Part shown: in pieces, positions 1 through 6,346 of the stretch
Layout of the letters: each line of letters begins with the position of its first letter
Position numbering within the stretch: position 1 is the first letter of the stretch
Source of the DNA: an uncultured Ruminococcus sp.
GTDB taxonomy: Bacteria; Bacillota; Clostridia; UBA1212; UBA1255
DNA length: 7,400 nucleotides
Direction: 5' to 3'
Assembly: GCA_902782885.1 (NCBI GenBank)
Contig: CACZOW010000121.1
Coordinates: 1 to 7,400 of the forward strand
Translations under genes and position numbers: made by a program
Notes under the pieces: model-generated
What the model saw: only the letters and a program-made list of their open reading frames with translations
The model's database searches: none
What the model was told of the DNA's origin: nothing

Positions 1-14
1 AATGCTTTTTTCAT
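1..14 (-). CDS. Start of a fifth operon gene (partial, cut by window edge)
   Basis: Reading leftward, an ATG at 14-12 begins Met-Lys-Lys-Ala and then leaves the window. A GGAGAG ribosome binding site lies at 28-23, 8 nt upstream, a normal distance. The stop of the anchored GH32 gene is only 36 bp upstream and no terminator lies between, so this is probably the next operon member. The lysine-rich start would suit a signal peptide, lipoprotein or membrane protein, but four residues are too few to assign a family. A second in-frame ATG at 41-39 would add nine residues (MSKTRRETD), but it has only a weak AGG upstream and would put the good binding site inside the coding region, so the start at 14 is preferred. 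Confidence 0.5.
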
Positions 15-50
15 ATCGGTTTCTCTCCGTGTTTTACTCATACGCCTGCA

Positions 51-1763
51 TCAACGCTTTTTATTCGTGATCAGTATTGCCGCCGCGGAGCTTGCGGCCA
101 GCAGCAGGATTCCGGCAATGATTGCCGCCGTGACCCCCGCGCTCATGCCGCTGCGAGTATCCGTCGCGGATTCGGCAGTCTTGTTCCCGCCTTTTTCATC
201 CGGCGGCTGCGTATTGCCGGAGTACGAATTTGTCAATTCATACACCTCCGCGGAAAGCAGTTCCGCTTTTCCAAGCCGTGCGCGCAATTCAATCCCTGCA
301 TCGCGCGCCCCGTACGTAAACGCCAGACCTTGCGCCGTGTGGCCGGCTCCGTCGAATATCGCCACGGCCGAACGGTCGATGAAAAGCTCCAGCGTAATAA
401 CGCCGTCCGCGTTCGCCGGAGCGTCCATAAACATGTTATCCCGCTTGACCGTGCCACCCGAGCGGACGACCGTAAGTCTGCCGCCTGTAAAACCATATGC
501 AAGCGATATGCTTTCACCTCCGTGTGCCGGAACGTCGATCAGCAGGCGCGAAGCGTCAGTATTCCGGAAGCGCAATTTTACGTATACCGATGCGCAATCT
601 CCCCCCGGATAAAGAATAGCGCCCTCTTCAGAAAGCGGTATTGCGCCGGTACTCCATGCCGGCTCCGGGCTTATCAGTGAATAAACTTCCGCCGCCGGAC
701 TCAAAACGAGCCTGTAGCCCTCCTGCCGCCGGACCAGCTTGAATTCCATCGGCAGCGACTCTGCACCGTCCCAGTTTTTGCCATCCAGCACGGACACGGT
801 TTCGCTTTGCTGCATCGTAGTATCGATGAGCCAGTATATGCCCACCCGCCGCCCATCCGGCATTCCGTAAAACGTCTGGCAGGCATACATGTCCGTGGGC
901 AGGTCTATCAGCGTAAGCGCCGCGCTGTCAGCTTCAAAAGCAAGGCCGCCGTCGTGCGTTGCGGCCACGGTCCCGGTATAATATGTGCGGCCGGCGCAAC
1001 TGAAGACCCAGTGCTCAGTGCCGTCGTCCGCCGTTATCGGGTAGAGGTCCGGGCACTCCGTGCGGATCTTATTGCCGTCACGGTCTATGCAGAATCCCGC
1101 AAATGACCAGTTTATCAGGTCTTTCGAAGTATACAGCCGTGCGGCACCGCCTGCAACAAGCATTGCCCATCGTTCACCGCCCGCACCGTCAGGTACGCGG
1201 AACACTTTCGGATCGCGGAATCCGTCGGTAATCGATGGATCTATCAGCACCGGATTGCCGTTGTATTTGCGCCAGGTGCGTCCGTTGTCAGTTGAATACG
1301 CGAGCCCTTGCTTTTCTGCGCCCAAGTCGGTATTGCCGCCAAAGTACGTGAAGAAAACCACCATTCGCGCGCCGGGCGGAGTAGAAGCGTCAAACAAGCC
1401 GGAGGAATTTTCTCGGTCAACGACCGCTGAGCCAGACCACACGGCGCCGTTTACGTCAGGCATTATCGCCGGTTCAAGTTCCGTCCAGTGCACCAGATCC
1501 CTGCTTACGGCGTGACCCCAGCATTTGGCGGCGACGTCCTCTTTCACACTCAGATTGTGCTGATAAAACATATGATATTCGCCGGTCTCGCTGTTGTACA
1601 CCAGTCCGTTCGGATCGTTGATCCAACCGGACGAAGCGGTGAAATGATATCGCGGACGCCACGGATCGGAGTCTGCGGCACGCGCAGGTACAGCGCTCAG
1701 TACGAGCAGCGATGCGGTAAGCAGCAAGAAGACTCTGATTGTTTTTTCAGTGATAACGTTCAT
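51..1763 (-). CDS. Secreted, membrane-anchored GH32 fructan hydrolase (levanase/inulinase/invertase-like)
   Basis: A 570-residue glycoside hydrolase family 32 enzyme, which in this family hydrolyses beta-fructosidic bonds in levan, inulin or sucrose with retention of configuration. A signal peptide covers residues 1-29 (hydrophobic core, then Ala-Arg-Ala before Ala30). The five-bladed propeller follows with all three catalytic motifs: WINDPNG (nucleophile Asp50), FRDPKVF (transition-state stabiliser Asp184) and ECPDLYP (acid/base Glu237), plus WSGSAV at 109-114 and the Asp-Met-Tyr-Ala-Cys-Gln-Thr-Phe stretch at 291-298. Residues of roughly 375-512 are the GH32 beta-sandwich. A polar linker (about 513-540) leads to a hydrophobic helix (about 544-565) and a TNKKR tail, with no LPXTG motif, so it is probably anchored outside the cell by a membrane helix. 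It is a paralogue of the upstream GH32 gene. AGGAGG at 1780-1775 supports the start. Exo versus endo action and exact substrate cannot be read from sequence. Confidence 0.93.
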   Translation of the reverse strand: MNVITEKTIRVFLLLTASLLVLSAVPARAADSDPWRPRYHFTASSGWINDPNGLVYNSETGEYHMFYQHNLSVKEDVAAKCWGHAVSRDLVHWTELEPAIMPDVNGAVWSGSAVVDRENSSGLFDASTPPGARMVVFFTYFGGNTDLGAEKQGLAYSTDNGRTWRKYNGNPVLIDPSITDGFRDPKVFRVPDGAGGERWAMLVAGGAARLYTSKDLINWSFAGFCIDRDGNKIRTECPDLYPITADDGTEHWVFSCAGRTYYTGTVAATHDGGLAFEADSAALTLIDLPTDMYACQTFYGMPDGRRVGIYWLIDTTMQQSETVSVLDGKNWDGAESLPMEFKLVRRQEGYRLVLSPAAEVYSLISPEPAWSTGAIPLSEEGAILYPGGDCASVYVKLRFRNTDASRLLIDVPAHGGESISLAYGFTGGRLTVVRSGGTVKRDNMFMDAPANADGVITLELFIDRSAVAIFDGAGHTAQGLAFTYGARDAGIELRARLGKAELLSAEVYELTNSYSGNTQPPDEKGGNKTAESATDTRSGMSAGVTAAIIAGILLLAASSAAAILITNKKR

Positions 1764-1774
1764 ACCTGCGTCTG

Positions 1775-1780
1775 CCTCCT
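1775..1780 (-). promoter_or_regulatory. Ribosome binding site of the anchored GH32 gene
   Basis: The minus strand reads AGGAGG here, a full match to the anti-Shine-Dalgarno core. It lies 11 nt upstream of the ATG at 1763, a slightly long spacing, and within the 24-bp gap after the preceding gene's stop. It fixes the start of the anchored GH32 protein ahead of its signal peptide. Confidence 0.8.
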
Positions 1781-1787
1781 GACCTGC

Positions 1788-3260
1788 TCATTCGAGTTCG
1801 TTCATGCAGTATTTCAGCGATCCGCTCGCGGAAAGCGTCAGCACGCGATCCTCCGCTCCTACGGCGTCTCCGGGCAGAATGAGGGCGTGCGCGTGGCATC
1901 CCGCACCGGAGAATACGTCAAGGCAGGCGCCATCCCGCACTATCAGCAGTTCCGCACCGCGGTTTTCTGCCTCTTCGTCCCCTGCGGTATCATCGTACGC
2001 CGCCGGCACCGGGCGCCCGCCGCAGATGCTGACCGTTCCGTCTGCCAAAAGATCAACACTCCAGGGGAAACGGCCGCGTTCCCCGACGGATACAGTGCAG
2101 TTCCCGAACCGCGGCAGCCTGAGCTTAAGTTCAAAGCATCCCGGCACAGGAGCGGCGATCACTTTCTCTGCAGCTGTAATTGACCCCTCCACCAGCATGC
2201 GGCGCCGGACGAAACTGTAAAATTCCGCCACGGGGCGCATTTCAAGCCGGTATTGGCCGCCGCGTTCGATGAGCGCAGCTTCCATAGGAAGCGACTGAAA
2301 TCCGTCCCACTCCTTTGATACGCCCTGCACCGCGAGCCTATCCGCGCTTTTGTCTATCATCCAGTAGACGAATATGCGCCTGCCGCCGGGTACGTCGTTA
2401 TACGTCTGCGCCGCGTACATCACGTCTGACCCCATGTTCAATTCAAATGGGTCGCTTTCGGCAATGAAGCGTGGGTCTCCGTCTGCTTGCGCTTCCATAC
2501 GGCCGACAATAAAAAAACGACCCGCGCCGGAATACACCCATACAGTGCGCTCCGGATCGCCGTTCACCTGCATGGGGAAAACGTCGGGGCACTCGGATTC
2601 CAGGTGGCTGCCGTCCTTTTTGAAAACGTCCCCGCAAAAGTGCCAGTGAAGCAGATCGTCGGACACGAACAGCCGAGCCCACATTCCGGCGATCATCATG
2701 ACCCAGCGCCGGACCGTGCCGCCTTTTCCGTCCGGAAAATCCAGGCGGAAAACCGAAGGATCGCGGTTGTCAAACGATGGCGAGTCGCCGGGACGCGACG
2801 CGATCACCGGATTATCCGCATATTTCTGCCAGGTGAGGCCGCCGTCGGACGAATATGCAACCAGCTGTTTCTGGTAATTGTACACCGGATGCGGACCGGC
2901 GCCGGTGTAAAGCGCCACCATCCGCGAGCCGCGGGCGGCACCGTCAAACAGGCCGGACGTATTGTCCGCGTCGTTCACGCAGCAGCCCGACCATGCGCCG
3001 CCGAGACTGTCGGGTGATATCGCCGGCGGAAGCTCCGTCCAGTGCATCAGGTCCGGTGATACCGCGTGTCCCCACCATTTCTGCGTCTGATCCTCGTCCA
3101 AAGTGAGGCAATGCTGGAAAAACAAGTGGTATCTTTCCGTTTCCGCCTCATAGATCAGGCCGTTGGGATCGTTCATCCACCCTGCTCTGGGTGTAAAATG
3201 GAATTTTGGGCGCAGCCAGCCAAAATCACTCATATCGTTGCCCCATCTCAAAAAACTCAT
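1788..3260 (-). CDS. Cytoplasmic GH32 beta-fructosidase (sucrose/fructo-oligosaccharide hydrolase-like)
   Basis: A 490-residue GH32 enzyme with no signal peptide, so probably intracellular, where it would cleave imported fructo-oligosaccharides or sucrose. The catalytic triad is intact: GWMNDPNG (nucleophile Asp31), NRDPSVF (Asp167) and ECPDVFP (Glu223). Lys-Trp-Trp-Gly-His-Ala-Val-Ser at 61-68 is another family hallmark. The usual Trp-Ser-Gly-Ser-Ala motif is Trp-Ser-Gly-Cys-Cys here (90-94). Roughly the last 140 residues form the beta-sandwich module. It aligns over the whole catalytic domain with the anchored GH32 downstream, including shared unusual motifs. The start is uncertain. The ATG at 3260 lies 3 bp after the preceding stop but has a poor binding site. 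An in-frame ATG at 3233 (481 aa), preceded by GGGG at 7 nt, puts the protein start closer to the conserved RPKFHF segment, as is usual in cytoplasmic GH32 enzymes. Confidence 0.92.
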   Translation of the reverse strand: MSFLRWGNDMSDFGWLRPKFHFTPRAGWMNDPNGLIYEAETERYHLFFQHCLTLDEDQTQKWWGHAVSPDLMHWTELPPAISPDSLGGAWSGCCVNDADNTSGLFDGAARGSRMVALYTGAGPHPVYNYQKQLVAYSSDGGLTWQKYADNPVIASRPGDSPSFDNRDPSVFRLDFPDGKGGTVRRWVMMIAGMWARLFVSDDLLHWHFCGDVFKKDGSHLESECPDVFPMQVNGDPERTVWVYSGAGRFFIVGRMEAQADGDPRFIAESDPFELNMGSDVMYAAQTYNDVPGGRRIFVYWMIDKSADRLAVQGVSKEWDGFQSLPMEAALIERGGQYRLEMRPVAEFYSFVRRRMLVEGSITAAEKVIAAPVPGCFELKLRLPRFGNCTVSVGERGRFPWSVDLLADGTVSICGGRPVPAAYDDTAGDEEAENRGAELLIVRDGACLDVFSGAGCHAHALILPGDAVGAEDRVLTLSASGSLKYCMNELE

Positions 3261-3263
3261 CAG

Positions 3264-4997
3264 TCACTCACATATCACTTTGACCGTTATGCTTTGACCG
3301 CCGCAGCTGACGGTTACTTCGGTCTCTCCCGCCGTCTTGCGCGAAGATATCATGCCGTCGGGACTCACCCGGATCAGCGCGGTGTCGTATCCGGAATATG
3401 TCACACCGTCGTCTTTTTTATATATTTCCATCCATGAGCCTCCGGCGTAATCCGCGCGCAATCGTATCTGTTTGGATTCGCGGGCGGACAGATCGATACG
3501 GTACTCGTGCTGAACTGCCGAAAGGGAAGTCACCGTACGGTCATCGTCGAGCGCCGTGCCTTCAGGGTACACGCGGACCGGTATCAATATGCTCCTGCCG
3601 TCATATTCCGCCGTAACGAACGTCGTGCCGGGCTTCAGCGCCTTCACGGTCACTCCGTTTACGGAGATCACAGATCGGTCGTACCCGGACAGTCTGATCT
3701 TCGATACGTCGGTCACTGCTATCGGGTTGGAATATGTAATGTCCGTCCAGTAAATACCGAGATTGAATTCGCTGCCTGCAGTATGGCGGTATGCGTGCGG
3801 AATGGAGGTAACGCCAACGGTCCGGCGGTTTGAAGGCAGAGCAGCGATCTCCACGGGATAGTCCGCGTTTTTGCCGTTCTCGTCCGAGAAGTCCGGTTCG
3901 CTGCCGAGAGTGATCTCAATGCCGTGCAAGCGCGTTGCCCACACGCCCCAGTCGCTGCCGTATGCGTATGCAACATAAATATTATCCTCCGTATTGATAT
4001 GCCCGTTCGGGCGGGAGGAAATGCCGCAGTTATGCAGTTTGCACGCCAGGTCCGTTCGCAGAACAGCAATACGCGTAAAGGTAATTCCGTCGTCCGATTC
4101 ATAAAAAGCCAGACGGCTTTCATCGGTAAAACGCTTATCGGTGCAGACAGCAAGGAACTTGCCGTAGTTCTCCACGTATTTGACGTCGGCGGAATCCTGA
4201 CCGGTCGGCGAATCGCAATCGTAGCAAACGCCTTTATACACCAGCGTGGCGGGCCAGTTTTCATTTGCCGCATCACCCACCGATACACGCAGCTGATTCA
4301 GTTTCTCGCCGGAGGGACGCACACTCTTCCAGGTGTAATAAAGATAGATTTTTCCGCCCGCGGTGACCATAGCAGGCTCTCCCGCGCCGAATTCCGCCGC
4401 GCTTCCGTCGTAATAGATAACGGGATACGGGTCGCCGCCCCAGCCGCTGCCGTTCCATTTTTCGTACGGACCGTCCGGGGTACGCGAACGGGCAATAAAC
4501 ACGTTGTTGCGTACGCCGCCGATGTCAACGGTAGAAGTATAGCCTAAATAGTAATACCCTCCGAAATACACCGCGCCCGGATCGCAGCATGACAGCCGGT
4601 CCCAGGAATCGCCCGTGGGCTGAACGGCGGCAACTTCATCGGAGCTTTCGCCGGTGGCGGGGTCAATGTGCCGGTACGTCAGCCAGTCCCACTCCCCGTG
4701 CGTGCCTGGTGTTGCAAACCAGGCATCCATCGAGCCATCTTTGTAAGTAAGCATCGATGGTCCGTAGCGGTACGAATATCCGTTGACAGGCTGGAAAATA
4801 TCTTTGCCACTATCAAGTATTTTCACTTGCAGGTGTTTATCCGGATCAGGCTGCACCAGCGTATCCGGATCGTCAAAGAGCAACGCCGGGTCAACGCCTG
4901 CTTTTCCGTTTTCACTTTCTTTTGCTTTGCAACTGCTCAAAAGCACTCCCACCGTCAACACTGCAGCAACGATAAAAGCCAGTATAAAAAATCGCAT
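3264..4997 (-). CDS. Lipoprotein with five-bladed beta-propeller (GH43/GH32-like) and two BIG2-like domains
   Basis: A 577-residue predicted lipoprotein: hydrophobic residues 5-20, then lipobox Leu-Ser-Ser-Cys with Cys23 as the lipidated residue. Residues of about 60-365 contain five recurring propeller-blade motifs: YGPSMLTYKDG (78-88), CCDPGAVYFGGYYYLGY (137-153), GEPAMVTAGGKIYLYYTW (206-223), SADVKYVENYGKFLAV (269-284) and SRPNGHINTEDNIYVAYAYG (328-347). This is the architecture of clans GH-F and GH-J (GH43, GH32 and relatives). The C-terminus has two tandem bacterial Ig-like repeats, about 408-476 and 495-575, each containing SGYD and ending in a hydrophobic strand. The first blade has Gly-Pro where GH43 usually has a catalytic Asp, so the protein may have shifted catalytic residues or only bind glycan. 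Cysteines at 137-138, 258, 261, 285, 319 and 324 could form disulfides. GGAGGG at 5009-5004 sets the start. Substrate unknown. Confidence 0.8.
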   Translation of the reverse strand: MRFFILAFIVAAVLTVGVLLSSCKAKESENGKAGVDPALLFDDPDTLVQPDPDKHLQVKILDSGKDIFQPVNGYSYRYGPSMLTYKDGSMDAWFATPGTHGEWDWLTYRHIDPATGESSDEVAAVQPTGDSWDRLSCCDPGAVYFGGYYYLGYTSTVDIGGVRNNVFIARSRTPDGPYEKWNGSGWGGDPYPVIYYDGSAAEFGAGEPAMVTAGGKIYLYYTWKSVRPSGEKLNQLRVSVGDAANENWPATLVYKGVCYDCDSPTGQDSADVKYVENYGKFLAVCTDKRFTDESRLAFYESDDGITFTRIAVLRTDLACKLHNCGISSRPNGHINTEDNIYVAYAYGSDWGVWATRLHGIEITLGSEPDFSDENGKNADYPVEIAALPSNRRTVGVTSIPHAYRHTAGSEFNLGIYWTDITYSNPIAVTDVSKIRLSGYDRSVISVNGVTVKALKPGTTFVTAEYDGRSILIPVRVYPEGTALDDDRTVTSLSAVQHEYRIDLSARESKQIRLRADYAGGSWMEIYKKDDGVTYSGYDTALIRVSPDGMISSRKTAGETEVTVSCGGQSITVKVICE

Positions 4998-4999
4998 TA

Positions 5000-6235
5000 T
5001 TATCCCTCCAGTTTCAGCAGTTCCACCGCGTCGATCACCAGGTAATTGGCCTTTATGTAGCGCGGCAGGTTTTCTTTGTCGGTCATGGAATAGAACAGGT
5101 AAAGGCGCGTAACGCCGCCGCTGTTGTCAACGAACGTCTGCGGCAGGTGCGTGCCCCACTCCTTTGATTCCGGAAGGAAGCGTCCGAGGACGCGCCAGTC
5201 CCAGCCGTTGTCCGACACCGCCATTACCAGCTGCCGGTCGTTCTGCGCGCCGCCCCGGGAAACGCCGTAGCCGGGCGCGTCGGAGAACGCGTAATATTTG
5301 TCGCCGATCCGGCAGACTTCCGGATTCGGCCAGTCGCGCAGCTGCGGTGTCTGCTCGGCGTGGATCACCTGCCAGTGGGACGGTTCGAGGAAATCGCCGT
5401 TGTTGACCGCGTAGCCCATGGACAGGAACGTGCCGGGCAGATAATAATCAAACCAGAGCTTCCACTTGTTTTCGGCATTGTCCCACATCAGCGAAGGGCG
5501 ATGGTAACCGCCGGTGGAGGGCGGACAGGGCGTGCCGGCTTCCCAGCCTTCTTCGTACTCCCGGTCCCAGATCAGCAGCGGCGCCGCGCTCTTGGTCCAA
5601 CGGATGCCGTCGTCGGACACCGCGCCCATAACGTTGTTGATGATATACGTGCGCCCGTCGCGGTCGTCAAAACCCACGCAGGAAAACGCCATGTAAAACC
5701 TGCCGTCTTTGTACACTACCGACGGGTCGCCGTTGTGGATGGAATCGTATTTTTTGTCCGCGCGCCGCAGGACCGGCTGCCAGAGCTTCGGGTCCATGGT
5801 GGTGTCCCAGACGTCAGCGCCGTTTCGCTCGCCGCACCACATTTCCCAGTTGTCAAGATCCTTCCCGCGCCCGTGGTAGATCGAGTCGTAACCCGTATCC
5901 GGGTTAGCGCGGTCGCCGGTGGATTCGCCGAAGATCCACATGCGGTACGGGTAATCGGGATCGTCGCAGCGCTCTACTTCCATATTGTAGAGATTGTAGA
6001 AATTTTCCAGCACCGGGCTCTCGTGGACAATATAATTTTTTATAGTTTTATTGCGAAGGCGCGCGTTGTCAACGGCGCCGGCCAGCTCAGGTATTTCTTC
6101 CCGCGCCGGCTTCGGAACCGGTTCGGTCGTTCGTTCGGGCAATACATGCCCCGGTCCCGCGCACGCGCACAGCCCCGGCAGCATCAACGCGCACAGCAGC
6201 ACGAACCACTTCGCGAATCTGTTACTTTTCTTCAT
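5000..6235 (-). CDS. Lipoprotein with five-bladed beta-propeller, uncharacterised glycosidase-like family
   Basis: First gene of the operon, 411 residues. A basic N-terminus and hydrophobic stretch (11-22) lead to Leu-Cys-Ala-Cys, a lipobox-like end with Cys25 as the likely lipidated residue; the Cys at the -2 position is unusual. A Pro/Glu-rich linker follows (about 30-55). Five repeated blade motifs span 85-384: the segment from 85 ending YRMWIFG (97-103), GDPSVVYKDGRFYMAFS (169-185), YHRPSLMWDNAENKWKLWF (244-262), WPNPEVCRIGDKYYAFSD (302-319) and HLPQTFVDNSGG to FYSM (363-384). This repeat pattern is that of the GH43/GH32-type propeller. GDPSVVY resembles a GH43 Asp-Pro blade start, but I cannot assign a catalytic triad or a numbered GH family. 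No accessory domain follows. The start is backed by GGAGG at 6245-6241, 5 nt from ATG. Being promoter-proximal, it may be the most abundantly made protein of the operon. Enzyme versus binding protein is open. Confidence 0.78.
   Translation of the reverse strand: MKKSNRFAKWFVLLCALMLPGLCACAGPGHVLPERTTEPVPKPAREEIPELAGAVDNARLRNKTIKNYIVHESPVLENFYNLYNMEVERCDDPDYPYRMWIFGESTGDRANPDTGYDSIYHGRGKDLDNWEMWCGERNGADVWDTTMDPKLWQPVLRRADKKYDSIHNGDPSVVYKDGRFYMAFSCVGFDDRDGRTYIINNVMGAVSDDGIRWTKSAAPLLIWDREYEEGWEAGTPCPPSTGGYHRPSLMWDNAENKWKLWFDYYLPGTFLSMGYAVNNGDFLEPSHWQVIHAEQTPQLRDWPNPEVCRIGDKYYAFSDAPGYGVSRGGAQNDRQLVMAVSDNGWDWRVLGRFLPESKEWGTHLPQTFVDNSGGVTRLYLFYSMTDKENLPRYIKANYLVIDAVELLKLEG
5004..5009 (-). promoter_or_regulatory. 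Ribosome binding site of the BIG2 propeller lipoprotein, inside the upstream gene's end
   Basis: The minus strand reads GGAGGG, 6 nt before the ATG at 4997. These bases also encode the final Glu-Gly of the preceding lipoprotein, whose stop is 2 bp from the ATG. The arrangement suggests translational coupling of the two surface lipoproteins. Confidence 0.8.
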
Positions 6236-6240
6236 GACGG

Positions 6241-6247
6241 CCTCCCC
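6241..6247 (-). promoter_or_regulatory. Ribosome binding site of the first operon gene
   Basis: The minus strand reads GGGGAGG, 5 nt upstream of the ATG at 6235. It lies directly 3' of the leader hairpin in the transcript, so folding of the leader could affect ribosome access. Confidence 0.8.
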
Positions 6248-6272
6248 GCACGCGGAGTCCGGCTCCGCGCGC
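6248..6272 (-). promoter_or_regulatory. GC-rich hairpin in the operon 5' leader
   Basis: An inverted repeat with 7-bp arms (plus-strand CGCGGAG at 6251-6257 and CTCCGCG at 6263-6269) around a 5-nt loop. Past one A:C mismatch, two more GC pairs can form (6248-6249 with 6271-6272). In the operon transcript this makes a strong stem-loop starting about 4 nt after the predicted start site and ending next to the ribosome binding site. It has no U-tract, so it is not an intrinsic terminator. It could stabilise the mRNA 5' end, modulate translation, or act as a DNA operator just upstream of the regulator's -35 box. The fold is clear; the function is inference. Confidence 0.6.
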
Positions 6273-6275
6273 TGC

Positions 6276-6304
6276 TTGACTTATTTTATCTGATACAGTA
6301 CAAT
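6276..6304 (+). promoter_or_regulatory. Predicted sigma70/SigA-type promoter of the AraC-family regulator
   Basis: TTGACT at 6276-6281 and TACAAT at 6299-6304 are separated by exactly 17 bp. Each hexamer differs from consensus at one position. The predicted start site is near 6311, giving a leader of about 36 nt to the ATG at 6347. This is the only strong plus-strand promoter visible in the intergenic region. Confidence 0.75.
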
Positions 6305-6311
6305 CAATCAA
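6283..6311 (-). promoter_or_regulatory. Predicted sigma70/SigA-type promoter of the GH32/propeller operon
   Basis: On the minus strand TTGATT (6311-6306) and TAAAAT (6288-6283) are separated by 17 bp. The predicted start is near 6276, with a leader of about 40 nt that contains the GC hairpin. A second overlapping TTGATT (6307-6302) has a 13-bp spacer to the same -10 and is not favoured. This promoter overlaps the regulator's promoter almost completely. Confidence 0.72.
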
Positions 6312-6330
6312 GTGATAATTCGCCTGCAAA

Positions 6331-6336
6331 AAGGAG
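6331..6336 (+). promoter_or_regulatory. Ribosome binding site of the AraC-family regulator
   Basis: AAGGAG ends 10 nt before the ATG at 6347. It decides the start: the reading frame stays open far upstream on this strand, but only as a shadow of the opposite lipoprotein gene, and this is the first ATG after a good binding site and promoter. Confidence 0.82.
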
Positions 6337-6346
6337 AAAAAAAGAC

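Noticed and set aside
49..51. Minus-strand ATG overlapping the stop of the anchored GH32 gene (TGATG)
   Set aside because: The frame hits a stop after five codons, so it is not a start of the next gene.
1488..2183. Plus-strand 231-residue frame antisense to the two GH32 genes
   Set aside because: No binding site, low-complexity composition without domains, and both opposite genes have intact catalytic motifs on the other strand.
3924..4547. Plus-strand 207-residue frame antisense to the BIG2 lipoprotein
   Set aside because: Fully inside a gene with clear propeller repeats on the minus strand; no start signals or family features.
5360..6346. Long plus-strand open frame continuous with the regulator, giving a 602-residue protein
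   Set aside because: It lies opposite the propeller lipoprotein gene, shows no recognisable domain, and a good promoter and AAGGAG site support the ATG at 6347. The upstream part is an antisense shadow in GC-rich DNA.
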